The notes under the pieces are model-generated. The model was not told the origin of the DNA and searched no databases. It saw only the letters and a list, made by a program, of their open reading frames with translations. Shown here in pieces: positions 46,101-52,863 of a stretch of DNA of 58,184 bases (position 1 is the first letter of the stretch; every line of letters begins with the position of its first letter). Source of the DNA: Planctomycetaceae bacterium (GTDB lineage: Bacteria > Planctomycetota > Planctomycetia > Planctomycetales > Planctomycetaceae); NCBI GenBank assembly GCA_018699955.1, contig JABISG010000032.1, positions 1 to 58,184 of the forward strand. The letters are read 5' to 3'. Made by a program: the position numbers and the translations under genes.

Positions 46101-47073
46101 GCATACGGTAGGGCGATGCGGTGTTGACTCCGCCGAAATCGTACGAGCCGCCACGAATGATGCGACGGCTGTCGCCCTTTTCACTCTGCACGGCCGGGCC
46201 GGTTGGATCGTTGAGCGGAGATTCCTTGTATGTCAGCCGGTGCCAATAATCGCCAACGAACTCCCAGACGTTGCCGTGCATGTCGTAGAGTCCAAAGGCG
46301 TTCGGCTTGCCCTGGGCAACAATGCGCTGGCCCTTCTTGAGGTCCGCATCTCCTTTTCCCACCCGGACGTGCAGGCCCTTGTCGAGATCGAATTCCTTGA
46401 AGCTTCCGAAATGCCATAGTGAAGTCGTGCCGGCGCGGCAGGCGTATTCCCACTGGGCTTCGGTGGGCAAATGGTATTCAACGCCTTCTTTCTTGCTGAG
46501 CCATTTGCAGAAGGCGACGCAATCTTCCCAAGAGACCTGCACCACCGGTTTGTCATCGTGAGCCGGCTTGCGGACCGGGTTTTTCCAGGTGTATTTTTCC
46601 CAAGGACGCGCCTTGCCCTCGCGAATCTTGGTTTCGACACCTGTTTCGTAACCGGTTTCCTCAACGAACTGGCGGTATTGGCCGACCGTCACTTCGGTTG
46701 ATCCGAGATAATATGGTTTGGTGATTCGCACGCGATGAGAAGGCATCATCAGTTGCGACCAGGTCAGTTTTCCTGCGGCCCACTGTCGCAGTTTTTCGTC
46801 GGCGTTCATCACCGCCATCATTTCGTCCACCTGCGGTTGGGTCATTCCCATCATGAACTCACCCGGCGGAATCAGCTTGAGTTTCATGCCGACCGAATTC
46901 GTGTGGACCAACTCCTTGCCGATGTGCTTGGCCCATTGCTGCTGAAACGCGTCGGCCTGCTTGGCATTGAACGGAGCCTTGGCCAACGCGGGCGTGTCCG
47001 CGGCTGAAACTGTGAGTCCCAAGACTTGGAACAGAAGAGTCGCGGCGACCGTGGCCGGTATGCTGATTCTCAT
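40129..47073 (-). CDS. Giant secreted protein with five FGE/SUMF1-like domains and two five-bladed glycosidase-type propellers
   Basis: 2314 aa from the ATG at 47073, chosen for its signal peptide (MRISIPATVAATLLFQVLGL...SAA); 10 more codons upstream are open. Order: FGE1 (about 58-344), FGE2 (395-648), FGE3 (715-996), propeller 1 (1028-1320), FGE4 (1395-1688), FGE5 (1728-1998), propeller 2 (2025-2314). Each FGE has the landmarks GxxMxxxPxGxFxMG, ITKPYY, LPTEAQWEYACRAG and GLYDMHGNVWE. The propellers have repeated ATSxDGxxWTxxxxNPVLxxG blades like GH32/43/62/130 folds. The catalytic Cys pair of true FGE is missing throughout; only FGE5 keeps one Cys (YDKYCRSAYRR). It follows a single-FGE gene and an arsR-like gene on the same strand. 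Likely a secreted binding or scaffold protein; sulfatase maturation is unlikely. Confidence 0.87.
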   Translation of the reverse strand: MRISIPATVAATLLFQVLGLTVSAADTPALAKAPFNAKQADAFQQQWAKHIGKELVHTNSVGMKLKLIPPGEFMMGMTQPQVDEMMAVMNADEKLRQWAAGKLTWSQLMMPSHRVRITKPYYLGSTEVTVGQYRQFVEETGYETGVETKIREGKARPWEKYTWKNPVRKPAHDDKPVVQVSWEDCVAFCKWLSKKEGVEYHLPTEAQWEYACRAGTTSLWHFGSFKEFDLDKGLHVRVGKGDADLKKGQRIVAQGKPNAFGLYDMHGNVWEFVGDYWHRLTYKESPLNDPTGPAVQSEKGDSRRIIRGGSYDFGGVNTASPYRMRIAQTSFGHHHSSFRIAMRIKGAKGVPPAVDPDAARRAKKRDPGADSAEVVAALKAAATKDKRPKELTIDIADGIKMDFVLIPAGTFLMGSDKGPKDEGPIHRVVVSKPFYMAKYEVTQSQWELLMGKDKRLEEFRKHDTEMTGPTKAMNDISWIDCQDFIGKLKTKAPGHAFALPTEAQWEYACRAGSSSEYHFGDDATKLGQYAWFEGNMNWVGKPNFGGRAFYHDVGKKKPNAYGLYDMHGGVWEWCADWYDPDYYYASPVVNPTGPKAGRSRVLRGGSWFRYPQYARSAYRRPFLPQISSDGVTYYVTDFGCRLVINLDESIKTTPVSTLIKQPNKAPKKEKQSSSTPKKVHTAPTPPPQAKVPFSEQQAKSFQQQWAKRVGKDVVESNALGMKMVLVPPGEFRQAASKGELDNITRDIQQSKVNAGMKKWYIDHIVPNEGPDHPVRITKPYRISAHEVTVGQFRKFIEATGYKTDADREEIDPNSKRIRRTWRKPIFKQTDDQPVLDVSWHDAMALCGWLGKKDGRVYRLPTEAEWEFAARAGSAGRWCFGNDLSKLGDYAWYSDNSGGKPQPVGTKKPNVFGLYDMHGNMFEYTADFFADQDFEQRFGPKSSVTVDPTGIKWGYRVALRGGSFDSDWFLSRVTSRLGGAGRFQHHHHMGFRIAMVIGDDGPSKPVNTSLAGRRSRGGHPATPLPANFVKHKTNPVLEIETNGVECRSSFSLTRMDDVWYLWHAAKPPGIDRAVSADGIHWTQPASKPRRGLGAMFVSGRPMKWDDLEIAMPYVLRTNDYHLQRDVLMMYYSGAGKDGGSGMGYASFLVGAPGSWYRQGLNPVLRGAIFHPCVVQTGQTFTLWCNKGIDGHTRICRATSPDGTRWTPISTKPVLPLGKAGEFDSHGHSMPRVLQMGRSLTMWYLGNDGKTTRLGMATSTDGVRWTKSKANPVLDLGTKGDWDSGSIVAHDVQWHDGQYHIWYAAHAGQHGKAIRIGYATGKPAEEKPVVATSAVATPIVTVSRKKQPPRKTPPPKKVVETPKLNASKRPPLALAPFDAKQANAYQQQWAKHIGKKPVETNSIGMKLSLIPPGEYTMGRTQEQFDKLLKVPRKNAPNPARIATWEMLMMPAHRVRITKPFYMGATEVTVGQYRRFCEASGYKTEAERGRDKGVPYKGRRPINTWRKPMVWIKLKQKDDEPVLHLCWNDCVAFCKWLSKEEGVEYTLPTEAEWEYACRAGTTTAWSFGNFEDFDRLGHEYMFVSDGKQGKHNRPSRVGLKKPNAFGLYDMHGNMWEYVADWWHRFSYKNSRINDPTGPPEQSEKGDMRRVIRTGSFDWGRWGAQSVYRMRIGQNSTQHPHQGFRVAMRPTGVSGVEPAIEPFEERRKNTIDPGPQKVDTSAAEKYPKKLTLELPGKVKMEFVLVRPGSFLMGSSKGFGDETPVHRTVISKPYYMAKHETTTSQWAAIMGRDGRFKFWESMIGEHDDAFGPNKAMRDVSWNECQDFVAALQTKVAVSLAKKSNYKFALPTEAQWEYACRAGSTTEFHFGDDPKTLGEYAWFAGNMRWPGGGRTFPDGSPWKGVFYHAVGMKKPNAFGLYDMHGGVWEWCADFYDKDYYVNSPLKDPTGPKTGRLRALRGGSWFRYDKYCRSAYRRFFYPASNGDGVTAYISDFGCRIAINLPDDKQTAATRNSSSAKPAVNHTKLARSLARFSNNPVIKVGKKGMWDDQTLGCITVLDDGDSFHFYCGGTQFGKPKKIGTATSKDGIHWTKYEKNPLFPGSMPYAIKVGETYRLYHPGKDEAGKHGLLMKTSQDGFNWSKPKLVLAGGILDPCVIQIAENRFHLYYCGGGRKKKNGKQVWEFKTHMATSRDGIAWKKEPKTALPLGSKGSWDESSHAGPCVLKLEDGYHMWYLGSGTVNGKSAWRIGHATSPDGLKWTRSGKDPVLDLGKSGAWDSGTFMSFDIVFRDGKFLFWYAAAPTGHGDETKMAIQIGHGTSK

Positions 47074-47155
47074 CAGATGTCCCTGTGCTTCCAAAGTTCC
47101 CAATGCCGGTGATTGTTAAGCGAGTGGCACAAACTGTGCCGTTTTTGGAGCACTA

Positions 47156-48388
47156 TCAGCCACAGCCCGGCTTCACACAGCGAAAACTGACTCCTGCCGA
47201 CGCATCAGCCAAAGGCGGGCGGCTGTGACGCTTCGTGCAGGTGAAGTATTCAGAACGGTTCGACTTGCACCAGCCTTTGAACATCACGCGGAACTTGTAC
47301 CACGTGTTGGGTTGGAAGGCCTGTCTGGCTCCCTTGGGATTGGTCGCCAAACCGTCGGACGGAGCCTTTTTATACGACGCATTGTCATAGTAGTCGGCAC
47401 ACCACTCGGCCGAGTTTCCGGTCATTTGGAACACGCCTTCCGGTGTGGCCCCCTTGGGAAACCAATCAACCGGGACGGTATGCCGGTACTTGATGGGGAT
47501 GTCGGCTCGCGTTTCATCGGGCGGCTCGTTTCCCCACGGGTACTTGCGGCCCTCTTTGCCACCGGCCGCGTACTCCCACTGGGCCTCGGTGGGAAGTTGT
47601 TTTCCTGCCCAAGATGCATACCCTTTGGCCTGATACCAATTGACCAATACAACCGGGTGCTTCGTCAGCGACTCGTCGGTGAGGACGAACTTGCCTTTGT
47701 TTTCCCCCTTCTCACCCTTGGCGATCACTTTGTTCCAAGGCGTGGCGTAGCCCGCATTGCCATCGTTGAGAAACTTGCAGTATTCCGCGTTGGTGACCTT
47801 GTACTTGTCGATATGAAAGGCCGGGACGCGCACCTGGTACTTGTCACCTCGGGAAACTTGGGCGGTGCCGTCTTTCAGAATCGTCAGGCCGCCGCCGCTG
47901 GAATCGTAGTACTCGCCGGTGCGCGTGAACTCGCCCTTCTTGAGTAGAATCATTCCCTTCGTGCCAAGCTCCTTGCCCGCTTTTCCGTTCACCGGTATCG
48001 CGTCCGGCTCGACGCCGGTTTCCATGATCTTGCGGGCCACCTGACCGCGAAGACGACTCGCGATTGCCGAGTTGGCAATCTGCTTCTGGATTCGCGTGAC
48101 CGATTCGGCACTGTCCACCCACAGCCGTAACCCAAACATGTCCGAGTACAGTTTCTGGTTGATGGTCGAGCGATCGACAATCGCGACTTTGATCTCCGAA
48201 CTCTTGTCGGCTTGACTGAGCGAATACGTTTTCGGACTGGCGTCGCTTGGTGGCTTCTTGTCGTCTTGGGCTAACACGGCTGTTGCCGAAACACACGCGA
48301 CCGTAGACCAGACAACGGACATCTTCAGTATGGATGTGAGTAGACGGCTCCTGAATGAGGGACCATCTTCGAGCTGAACTTGATTCAT
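47156..48388 (-). CDS. Secreted protein with one C-terminal FGE/SUMF1-like domain
   Basis: 410 aa from the ATG at 48388, the start that places a signal peptide first (LLTSILKMSVVWSTVACVSA...VLAQ); upstream codons would overlap the arsR-like gene. Residues about 45-150 are an unrecognised region with SSEIKVAIVDRSTINQKLYS. The FGE-like domain (about 160-405) has MILLKKGEFTRTGEY, KHPVVLVNWYQAKGYASWAG, LPTEAQWEYAAGG, QMTGNSAEWCADYYD, and a C-terminal block GWCKSNRSEYFTCTKRHSRP...VSFRCV. Two Cys sit near the FGE catalytic position but with nine residues between them rather than four, so copper-dependent FGE chemistry is doubtful. It lies between the arsR-like gene and the giant FGE/propeller gene (82 bp), probably one operon. 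Confidence 0.82.
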   Translation of the reverse strand: MNQVQLEDGPSFRSRLLTSILKMSVVWSTVACVSATAVLAQDDKKPPSDASPKTYSLSQADKSSEIKVAIVDRSTINQKLYSDMFGLRLWVDSAESVTRIQKQIANSAIASRLRGQVARKIMETGVEPDAIPVNGKAGKELGTKGMILLKKGEFTRTGEYYDSSGGGLTILKDGTAQVSRGDKYQVRVPAFHIDKYKVTNAEYCKFLNDGNAGYATPWNKVIAKGEKGENKGKFVLTDESLTKHPVVLVNWYQAKGYASWAGKQLPTEAQWEYAAGGKEGRKYPWGNEPPDETRADIPIKYRHTVPVDWFPKGATPEGVFQMTGNSAEWCADYYDNASYKKAPSDGLATNPKGARQAFQPNTWYKFRVMFKGWCKSNRSEYFTCTKRHSRPPLADASAGVSFRCVKPGCG

Positions 48389-48488
48389 CGCGAATTCTTT
48401 CACTTTCACTAAATCGTTTCGTTTGTTCTGTTTTGCTCTTCGGCAAAGCAACAACGGCAGCGTGCGTCTTTGCGCGCAGCGCGCCGAC

Positions 48489-48869
48489 TTATTTCTCTTC
48501 CGGGCAGCATTCAATCAGGCAGAGTCCCCGCTCCAGCAATACCGGGACGCAGGGATCGATAATGCGGTAGTAAATGTTAACGCCGTCTCGGCGCGACCCA
48601 ATGATGCCTCGATCAACCAATCGCTGCAGTTGATTCGACACGGCTTGCGGTTTCATCCCGACTGCTTCGGCCAAGTCGCCCACGCACAGTTCATCCTCGC
48701 GCACCAAAGCGTGCAACAACCGCAACCGCGTGTCGTTCGCAAACACCTTGAACAACTGCATCAGCGCCGCCGCCTGGTCGCCCGCGATCAACGGACGGTC
48801 CCTTGCCGCTGGCTGCTGTTGGAATGTGACTTCCAGTTGGGACAACTGTGAGTTTGATATTTCAACCAT
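48489..48869 (-). CDS. ArsR/SmtB-family winged-helix regulator
   Basis: 126 aa. Winged-helix core about residues 38-105: VFANDTRLRLLHALVREDEL, then CVGDLAEAVGMKPQAVSNQL (recognition helix) and GSRRDGVNIYYRI (wing). C62 in ELCVGDL corresponds to the ELCVCDL metal site of ArsR/SmtB proteins, where only one of the usual two Cys is kept. The tail has C107, C117, C121 and C122 (DPCVPVLLERGLCLIECCPE), which could form a thiol or metal sensor with C62. Such proteins usually repress their own operon and release DNA on metal or oxidant binding. The two FGE-domain genes follow on the same strand and may be its targets; no matching operator was identified. Confidence 0.9.
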   Translation of the reverse strand: MVEISNSQLSQLEVTFQQQPAARDRPLIAGDQAAALMQLFKVFANDTRLRLLHALVREDELCVGDLAEAVGMKPQAVSNQLQRLVDRGIIGSRRDGVNIYYRIIDPCVPVLLERGLCLIECCPEEK

Positions 48870-48904
48870 AACACTAAACCATCATATCGTGTAATGCTGA
48901 TGCG

Positions 48905-49870
48905 TCAAGCCTCGTCGCCGCTCGATTGCCCATAGAACAACTTGGCCAAGGCCATGAATCGCTGATCGCGTTCGTGACGTTTCTGCTCGGCGACCTCCGG
49001 CGGGTAATCGTAAATGCCTTGGCCGGTCTTCATTCCGTAATGTCCTTCATCGACGATTTCACGCACTTTGGAGGGTATCACTGAATCTGACCGAATCTCC
49101 GGGGCAAGCCCCTCGAACACTTTGAGCCAGACATCCAAACCACCAAAGTCGGCAATCTCCAGCGGGCCGTTGGCTGCCATGCGAAATCCCATGCTGCCGC
49201 GGACGGCCGTGTCAATATCCTCGGCACTGGCGATGCCCTGATCCCACAGGTGAAACACTTCGCGAATCATGGCAATCTGCACACGGTTGACCAACAATCC
49301 CGGAATCTCACGGTTGATCCGTACCGCCTGCTTGCCAATTCGTTTGTGTAGTTCGAGGGTCAGTTCGGTCACTTCCGGGGAAGTCCGTTCGCCGGGAACA
49401 ACCTCGACGACGGGCACGAGATGCGGCGGGTTGAACCAATGCGTATTGATCGCACGTTCGGGGTGTTGCATGTCTCTGGAGATTTGGGTCATCGGAAAGG
49501 TGGACGTGTTGCTGGCGAGAACAGTTTCCACCGAAACCCACGACTCCAACTGCGGGAACAAGGCCTGTTTAAGCGGCAAGTTTTCGAGAACAGCCTCGAC
49601 GACAAATTCCGCTTCCTCGACCGCCCGCCCGGGTTGATCGACGATCACAATCCGCTCGACGATTTCTTCGACGGCGGAAGCATCGATCAAACCCTCCGCT
49701 GCCATCTGCACCAGATTGGAGCGGATTCGCTCGATTGCCGTCGATCGCGCGGCTTCCGATTCATCAAAAGCAGTCACCGAGCAATCGGCGGCTGCGAAAG
49801 TTTGTGCAATGCCGTGGCCCATGGTTCCTAGTCCGAGAACGCCGACGCGCTGAATGTCTTTCGCTTGCAT
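48905..49870 (-). CDS. 3-hydroxyacyl-CoA dehydrogenase family protein
   Basis: 321 aa from the ATG at 49870, which places the Rossmann fold at the start (QRVGVLGLGTMGHG, GxGxxG at residues 13-18); the longer frame adds 47 unlikely residues. Body motifs are VVEAVLENLPLKQALFPQL, LASNTSTFPMTQIS, THWFNPPHLVPVVEVVPG (catalytic His) and a C-terminal domain with GLLVNRVQIAMIREVFHL and GMKTGQGIYDYP. It oxidises a 3-hydroxy substrate with NAD+; the family includes 3-hydroxybutyryl-CoA dehydrogenase, L-carnitine dehydrogenase and L-gulonate dehydrogenase. It is divergent from the BKACE gene (97 bp), which consumes beta-keto acids. The natural inference is that it makes the BKACE substrate, possibly as the free acid. 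Confidence 0.9.
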   Translation of the reverse strand: MQAKDIQRVGVLGLGTMGHGIAQTFAAADCSVTAFDESEAARSTAIERIRSNLVQMAAEGLIDASAVEEIVERIVIVDQPGRAVEEAEFVVEAVLENLPLKQALFPQLESWVSVETVLASNTSTFPMTQISRDMQHPERAINTHWFNPPHLVPVVEVVPGERTSPEVTELTLELHKRIGKQAVRINREIPGLLVNRVQIAMIREVFHLWDQGIASAEDIDTAVRGSMGFRMAANGPLEIADFGGLDVWLKVFEGLAPEIRSDSVIPSKVREIVDEGHYGMKTGQGIYDYPPEVAEQKRHERDQRFMALAKLFYGQSSGDEA

Positions 49871-49967
49871 GAGAGCTCCTACTGGAAGAACGGATCGGGT
49901 CTGCATACTATGTCGGAACGGTTCGGACAGGAACAGGGACTCTCCATTTGGAAGAAGCAGAGGCATC

Positions 49968-50906
49968 ATGAAGCGGTTGAACGGCAAGGTCATCATCACC
50001 TGTGCGATCACAGGATCAATTCACACGCCGACAATGTCGCCGCACTTGCCCATCACGCCGGAAGAAATCGCCGAACAGGCAATCGGTGCCGCCAATGCCG
50101 GCGCCTCGATTTTGCATCTGCACGCCCGCGATCCCGTCGATGGCCGCCCGACATCCGATCCCGATGTCTTCATGCAGTTCCTGCCGCAGATCAAAGAGCA
50201 GACCGATGCGGTGATTAACATTACAACGGGCGGCGGACATGGCATGTCGCTGGACGACCGTCTGGCGGCGGCATTGCGGGCGGAACCCGAAATGTCGTCT
50301 TTGAACATGGGGTCGATGAATTTCGGCCTGTTTCATCTCGCCGACAGATATCAGAAGTGGAAACACGACTGGGAGCCACGTGCCTTGGAATTCACGCGGG
50401 ACTTTATCTTCAAGAACACGTTTACCGACATTGAGAATGTACTGGAACGACTTGGTAAAGGTTGCGGGACTCGGTTCGAGTTTGAATGCTACGATGTCGG
50501 TCACCTGTACAATCTGGCCCACTTTGTGGACCGTGGATTGGCGGAACCGCCCTTCTTTGTGCAAACAATTTTCGGTGTGCTGGGTGGAATCGGAGCCGAT
50601 GCCGACAATCTGATTCACATGAAACAGACTGCCGACAAGTTATTTGGAGAGAGCTATTACTGGTCGATTCTCGCGGCCGGACGTCACCAATTGCCGCTGG
50701 TCACTGCCGGTGCGGTCATGGGCGGCAACGTGCGAGTGGGATTAGAAGACAACCTGTTTCTGGAAAAGGGGCGGCTCGCAAAAAGCAACGCGGAGCTGGT
50801 CGAACGTATTCGGACGATCCTCGAAGCCCTTTCGCTTCAAATCGCATCGCCCGCCGAAGTGCGTGAAGCGTTGAACCTCAAAGGCGCAGCTGAAGTGAAT
50901 TTCTAG
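49968..50906 (+). CDS. Beta-keto acid cleavage enzyme (BKACE, DUF849)
   Basis: 312 aa from the ATG at 49968; a purine-rich GAAGAAGCAGAGG precedes it, and the longer frame overlaps the divergent gene. DUF849 landmarks are VIITCAITGSIHTPTMSP, ILHLHARDPVDGRPT with likely zinc ligands H50 and H52, INITTGGGHG, SLNMGSMNFG, FEFECYDVGHLYNL and a C-terminal AGRHQLPLVTAGAVMGGNVR then VGLEDNLF. BKACEs are Zn2+ enzymes (such as Kce of lysine fermentation and dehydrocarnitine cleavage enzyme) that condense a beta-keto acid with acetyl-CoA to give acetoacetate and a shorter acyl-CoA. The substrate group cannot be fixed by eye. A hairpin with a T-run follows, then a two-subunit CoA-transferase. Confidence 0.9.
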   Translation: MKRLNGKVIITCAITGSIHTPTMSPHLPITPEEIAEQAIGAANAGASILHLHARDPVDGRPTSDPDVFMQFLPQIKEQTDAVINITTGGGHGMSLDDRLAAALRAEPEMSSLNMGSMNFGLFHLADRYQKWKHDWEPRALEFTRDFIFKNTFTDIENVLERLGKGCGTRFEFECYDVGHLYNLAHFVDRGLAEPPFFVQTIFGVLGGIGADADNLIHMKQTADKLFGESYYWSILAAGRHQLPLVTAGAVMGGNVRVGLEDNLFLEKGRLAKSNAELVERIRTILEALSLQIASPAEVREALNLKGAAEVNF

Positions 50907-50951
50907 ACGAGCTCAAGCCAAAGAACCTTGACGATTGATACATTTCTCAAA

Positions 50952-50970
50952 CGCCGTTGCGGCGGTTTTT
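50952..50970 (+). terminator. Candidate intrinsic terminator/attenuator after the BKACE gene
   Basis: CGCCG-TTG-CGGCG followed by GTTTTT: a 5-bp all-GC stem with a 3-nt loop and five Ts. It lies 45 bp past the BKACE stop and 16 bp before the CoA-transferase ATG, so it may separate or attenuate transcription between them. The stem is short, so efficiency is uncertain. Confidence 0.5.
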
Positions 50971-50986
50971 CTCTGATTGAATCCGA

Positions 50987-51991
50987 ATGACGCCACACGA
51001 AGATCAGCAACACTCTGAAGGTGAACTTTTTACTTCCCCCGACTGCGATGCGGCGCGCGAGTACTTTCGGGCCAAGCCGAAGGGCATGGTTGATAAGGTG
51101 ATGTCGGTCACCGATGCCGTGTCGCGATTTGTCGGCGACGGCGATTATCTGGCGTCGGGTGGTTTCGGCGGCGACCGCATTGCCACGGCCGTCTTGCATG
51201 AAATTGTGCGGCAGAAAAAACAAAACCTCGGACTTGCCGGTCACACGGCAACGCATGATTTTCAGATTCTGTGCGCGGGAAACCAGACTGGTCGGGGTCA
51301 ACTGCTGGACCGAGTCGATTCGGCGTACATCGTCGGGCTGGAGGCTCGGGGGTTGTCGCCACACGCACGAAGGGTGATGCAAAGCGGCACGGTTTCAGTG
51401 TGCGAATGGTCGAATTACACGCTGGCGCTGCGATTTCAAGCGGCGGCAATGGGCGTGCCATTCTTGCCCGCGCGTTCGTTGGCCGGCAGCGATACGTTTC
51501 GCCACAGCGCTGCCAAGCGAATCGAATGTCCGTTTACCGGCGAATCGCTCATCGCAATTCCCGCGCTCTGGCCCGACGTTGCGGTGATTCACGTTCACGA
51601 GTCCGACCGTTATGGCAACTGCCGAATTCGTGGCACCTCGGTCTCCGACTGGCACGTTGCCCGCGCCGCGAAGAAACTGATCATCAGTTGCGAACGACTC
51701 ATCGAGAACGAAGAGGTCCGCCGCGACCCGACATCGACAACGATTCCCTTTTACTGCGTCGATGCCGTCTGCGAAGTTCCGTCGGGCAGCTATCCGGGCA
51801 ACATGCCGTACGAATATTTTTCGGATGAAGACCATCTGCGCGAATGGCTGACGGCGGAATCCGATACGGACACACATCGTGAGTTTCTGAATCGCATGCT
51901 CTTCGGCGTTCGCGAGTTTTCCGAATACCTGGAGCAGTGCGGCGGCGCAGTGCGGCTCGAAGAATTACGCAACGAAGAATTGATGGTGTGA
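50987..51991 (+). CDS. CoA-transferase subunit A (glutaconate/GctA-like)
   Basis: 334 aa. Type I CoA-transferase alpha-subunit features are KVMSVTDAVSRFVGDGDYLA, the glycine loop SGGFGGDRIATAVLHEI, LGLAGHTATHDFQILCAGNQ, LPARSLAGSDTF, and DVAVIHVHESDRYGNCRI followed by a RGTSVSDWHVARAAKKLIIS block. It resembles GctA/IpdA-type subunits rather than SCOT. It would pair with the product of the next gene, 5 bp downstream, to move CoA between carboxylic acids. Next to a BKACE, activation of acetoacetate is the obvious candidate. No strong Shine-Dalgarno is seen; the hairpin at 50952 lies just before the start. Confidence 0.87.
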   Translation: MTPHEDQQHSEGELFTSPDCDAAREYFRAKPKGMVDKVMSVTDAVSRFVGDGDYLASGGFGGDRIATAVLHEIVRQKKQNLGLAGHTATHDFQILCAGNQTGRGQLLDRVDSAYIVGLEARGLSPHARRVMQSGTVSVCEWSNYTLALRFQAAAMGVPFLPARSLAGSDTFRHSAAKRIECPFTGESLIAIPALWPDVAVIHVHESDRYGNCRIRGTSVSDWHVARAAKKLIISCERLIENEEVRRDPTSTTIPFYCVDAVCEVPSGSYPGNMPYEYFSDEDHLREWLTAESDTDTHREFLNRMLFGVREFSEYLEQCGGAVRLEELRNEELMV

Positions 51992-51996
51992 CTTCT

Positions 51997-52770
51997 ATGG
52001 CTGAGTTCAATTCGATGGAGATGATGATCTGTGCCGCGTCGCGGTTGATCGACGACGGCGCGATGGTGGTCGTCGGAACCGGGGCACCGTGTGCGGCATC
52101 GATGCTGGCGCAGAAGACCTCTGCGCCGAATTCGACGTTGATGTTTGAAGCCGGCGGAATCGGCCCACTGTTGCCAAAGATGCCGATCAGCGTCGGGGAT
52201 TCTCGCACTTTCTATCAGGGGTTGATGGCCACCAGCATGGGCGACGTGATGGAAACGTGCCAGCGCGGACTGGTCGATTACACGTTTCTCGGCGGAGCGC
52301 AGATCGACATGTTCGGCAATCTGAACTCCACCCGGATTGGCGGCGACCACCAACAGCCAAAGGTTCGCCTTCCTGGCAGTGGCGGCGCCAACGATCTGGG
52401 ATCGTTGTGTTGGCGGATTCTGGTGATCACGCCGCACGACCGGCGACGCTTTACCGAGCGCGTCGATTTCATTACGACACCCGGATTTCTCGACGGACCG
52501 GGCGCCCGCGAAAAAGCCGGTTTGCCGCCCGGAACCGGGCCGTACAAGGTGATTACCAATCTTGCCGTGATGGGATTCGACGAAGAATCAAAACGAATGC
52601 AGGTCGAGTCGTTGCATTCGAATGTCACGCTGGACGAGGTGCAGGACAACACGGGTTTTGAACTGCTGGTCAAAGAGCCGCTGGAACTCACGCCAACACC
52701 CAACGACGAGCAATTGCGCGTGCTGCGCGAGGAAGTCGATCCGCAGCGCTACATCATTGGTCGCAGTTGA
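51997..52770 (+). CDS. CoA-transferase subunit B (glutaconate/GctB-like)
   Basis: 257 aa from the ATG at 51997, 5 bp after the subunit A stop, so translation is probably coupled; the earlier open codons overlap subunit A. Features are GAMVVVGTGAPCAASMLAQK, LMFEAGGIGPLLPKMPISVG (the Glu of FEAGG is the candidate catalytic glutamate of the GctB type), DYTFLGGAQIDMFGNLNSTR, VRLPGSGGANDLGS and KVITNLAVMGFDEES. It supplies the active-site half of the alpha/beta enzyme. IpdB-type hydrolases share this fold but lack the Glu, so its presence favours transferase activity. Confidence 0.87.
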   Translation: MAEFNSMEMMICAASRLIDDGAMVVVGTGAPCAASMLAQKTSAPNSTLMFEAGGIGPLLPKMPISVGDSRTFYQGLMATSMGDVMETCQRGLVDYTFLGGAQIDMFGNLNSTRIGGDHQQPKVRLPGSGGANDLGSLCWRILVITPHDRRRFTERVDFITTPGFLDGPGAREKAGLPPGTGPYKVITNLAVMGFDEESKRMQVESLHSNVTLDEVQDNTGFELLVKEPLELTPTPNDEQLRVLREEVDPQRYIIGRS

Positions 52771-52863
52771 AGGGTTCAATACGCGTTAGGGCGTTCCAGA
52801 ATCGTTCTCCTTTGGCGGATGCCAAATCCTATTGCGCTGCAATTTTCAGAGAGTACACGAATC

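Noticed and set aside
41100..47073. Active sulfatase-maturing enzyme
   Set aside because: The catalytic Cys pair is absent in all five domains and no sulfatase gene lies in the window.
40129..48388. Diversity-generating retroelement with FGE/C-lectin variable proteins
   Set aside because: FGE-fold domains are known DGR targets, but no reverse transcriptase, template repeat or accessory gene is visible, and the FGE ends are not near-identical repeats.
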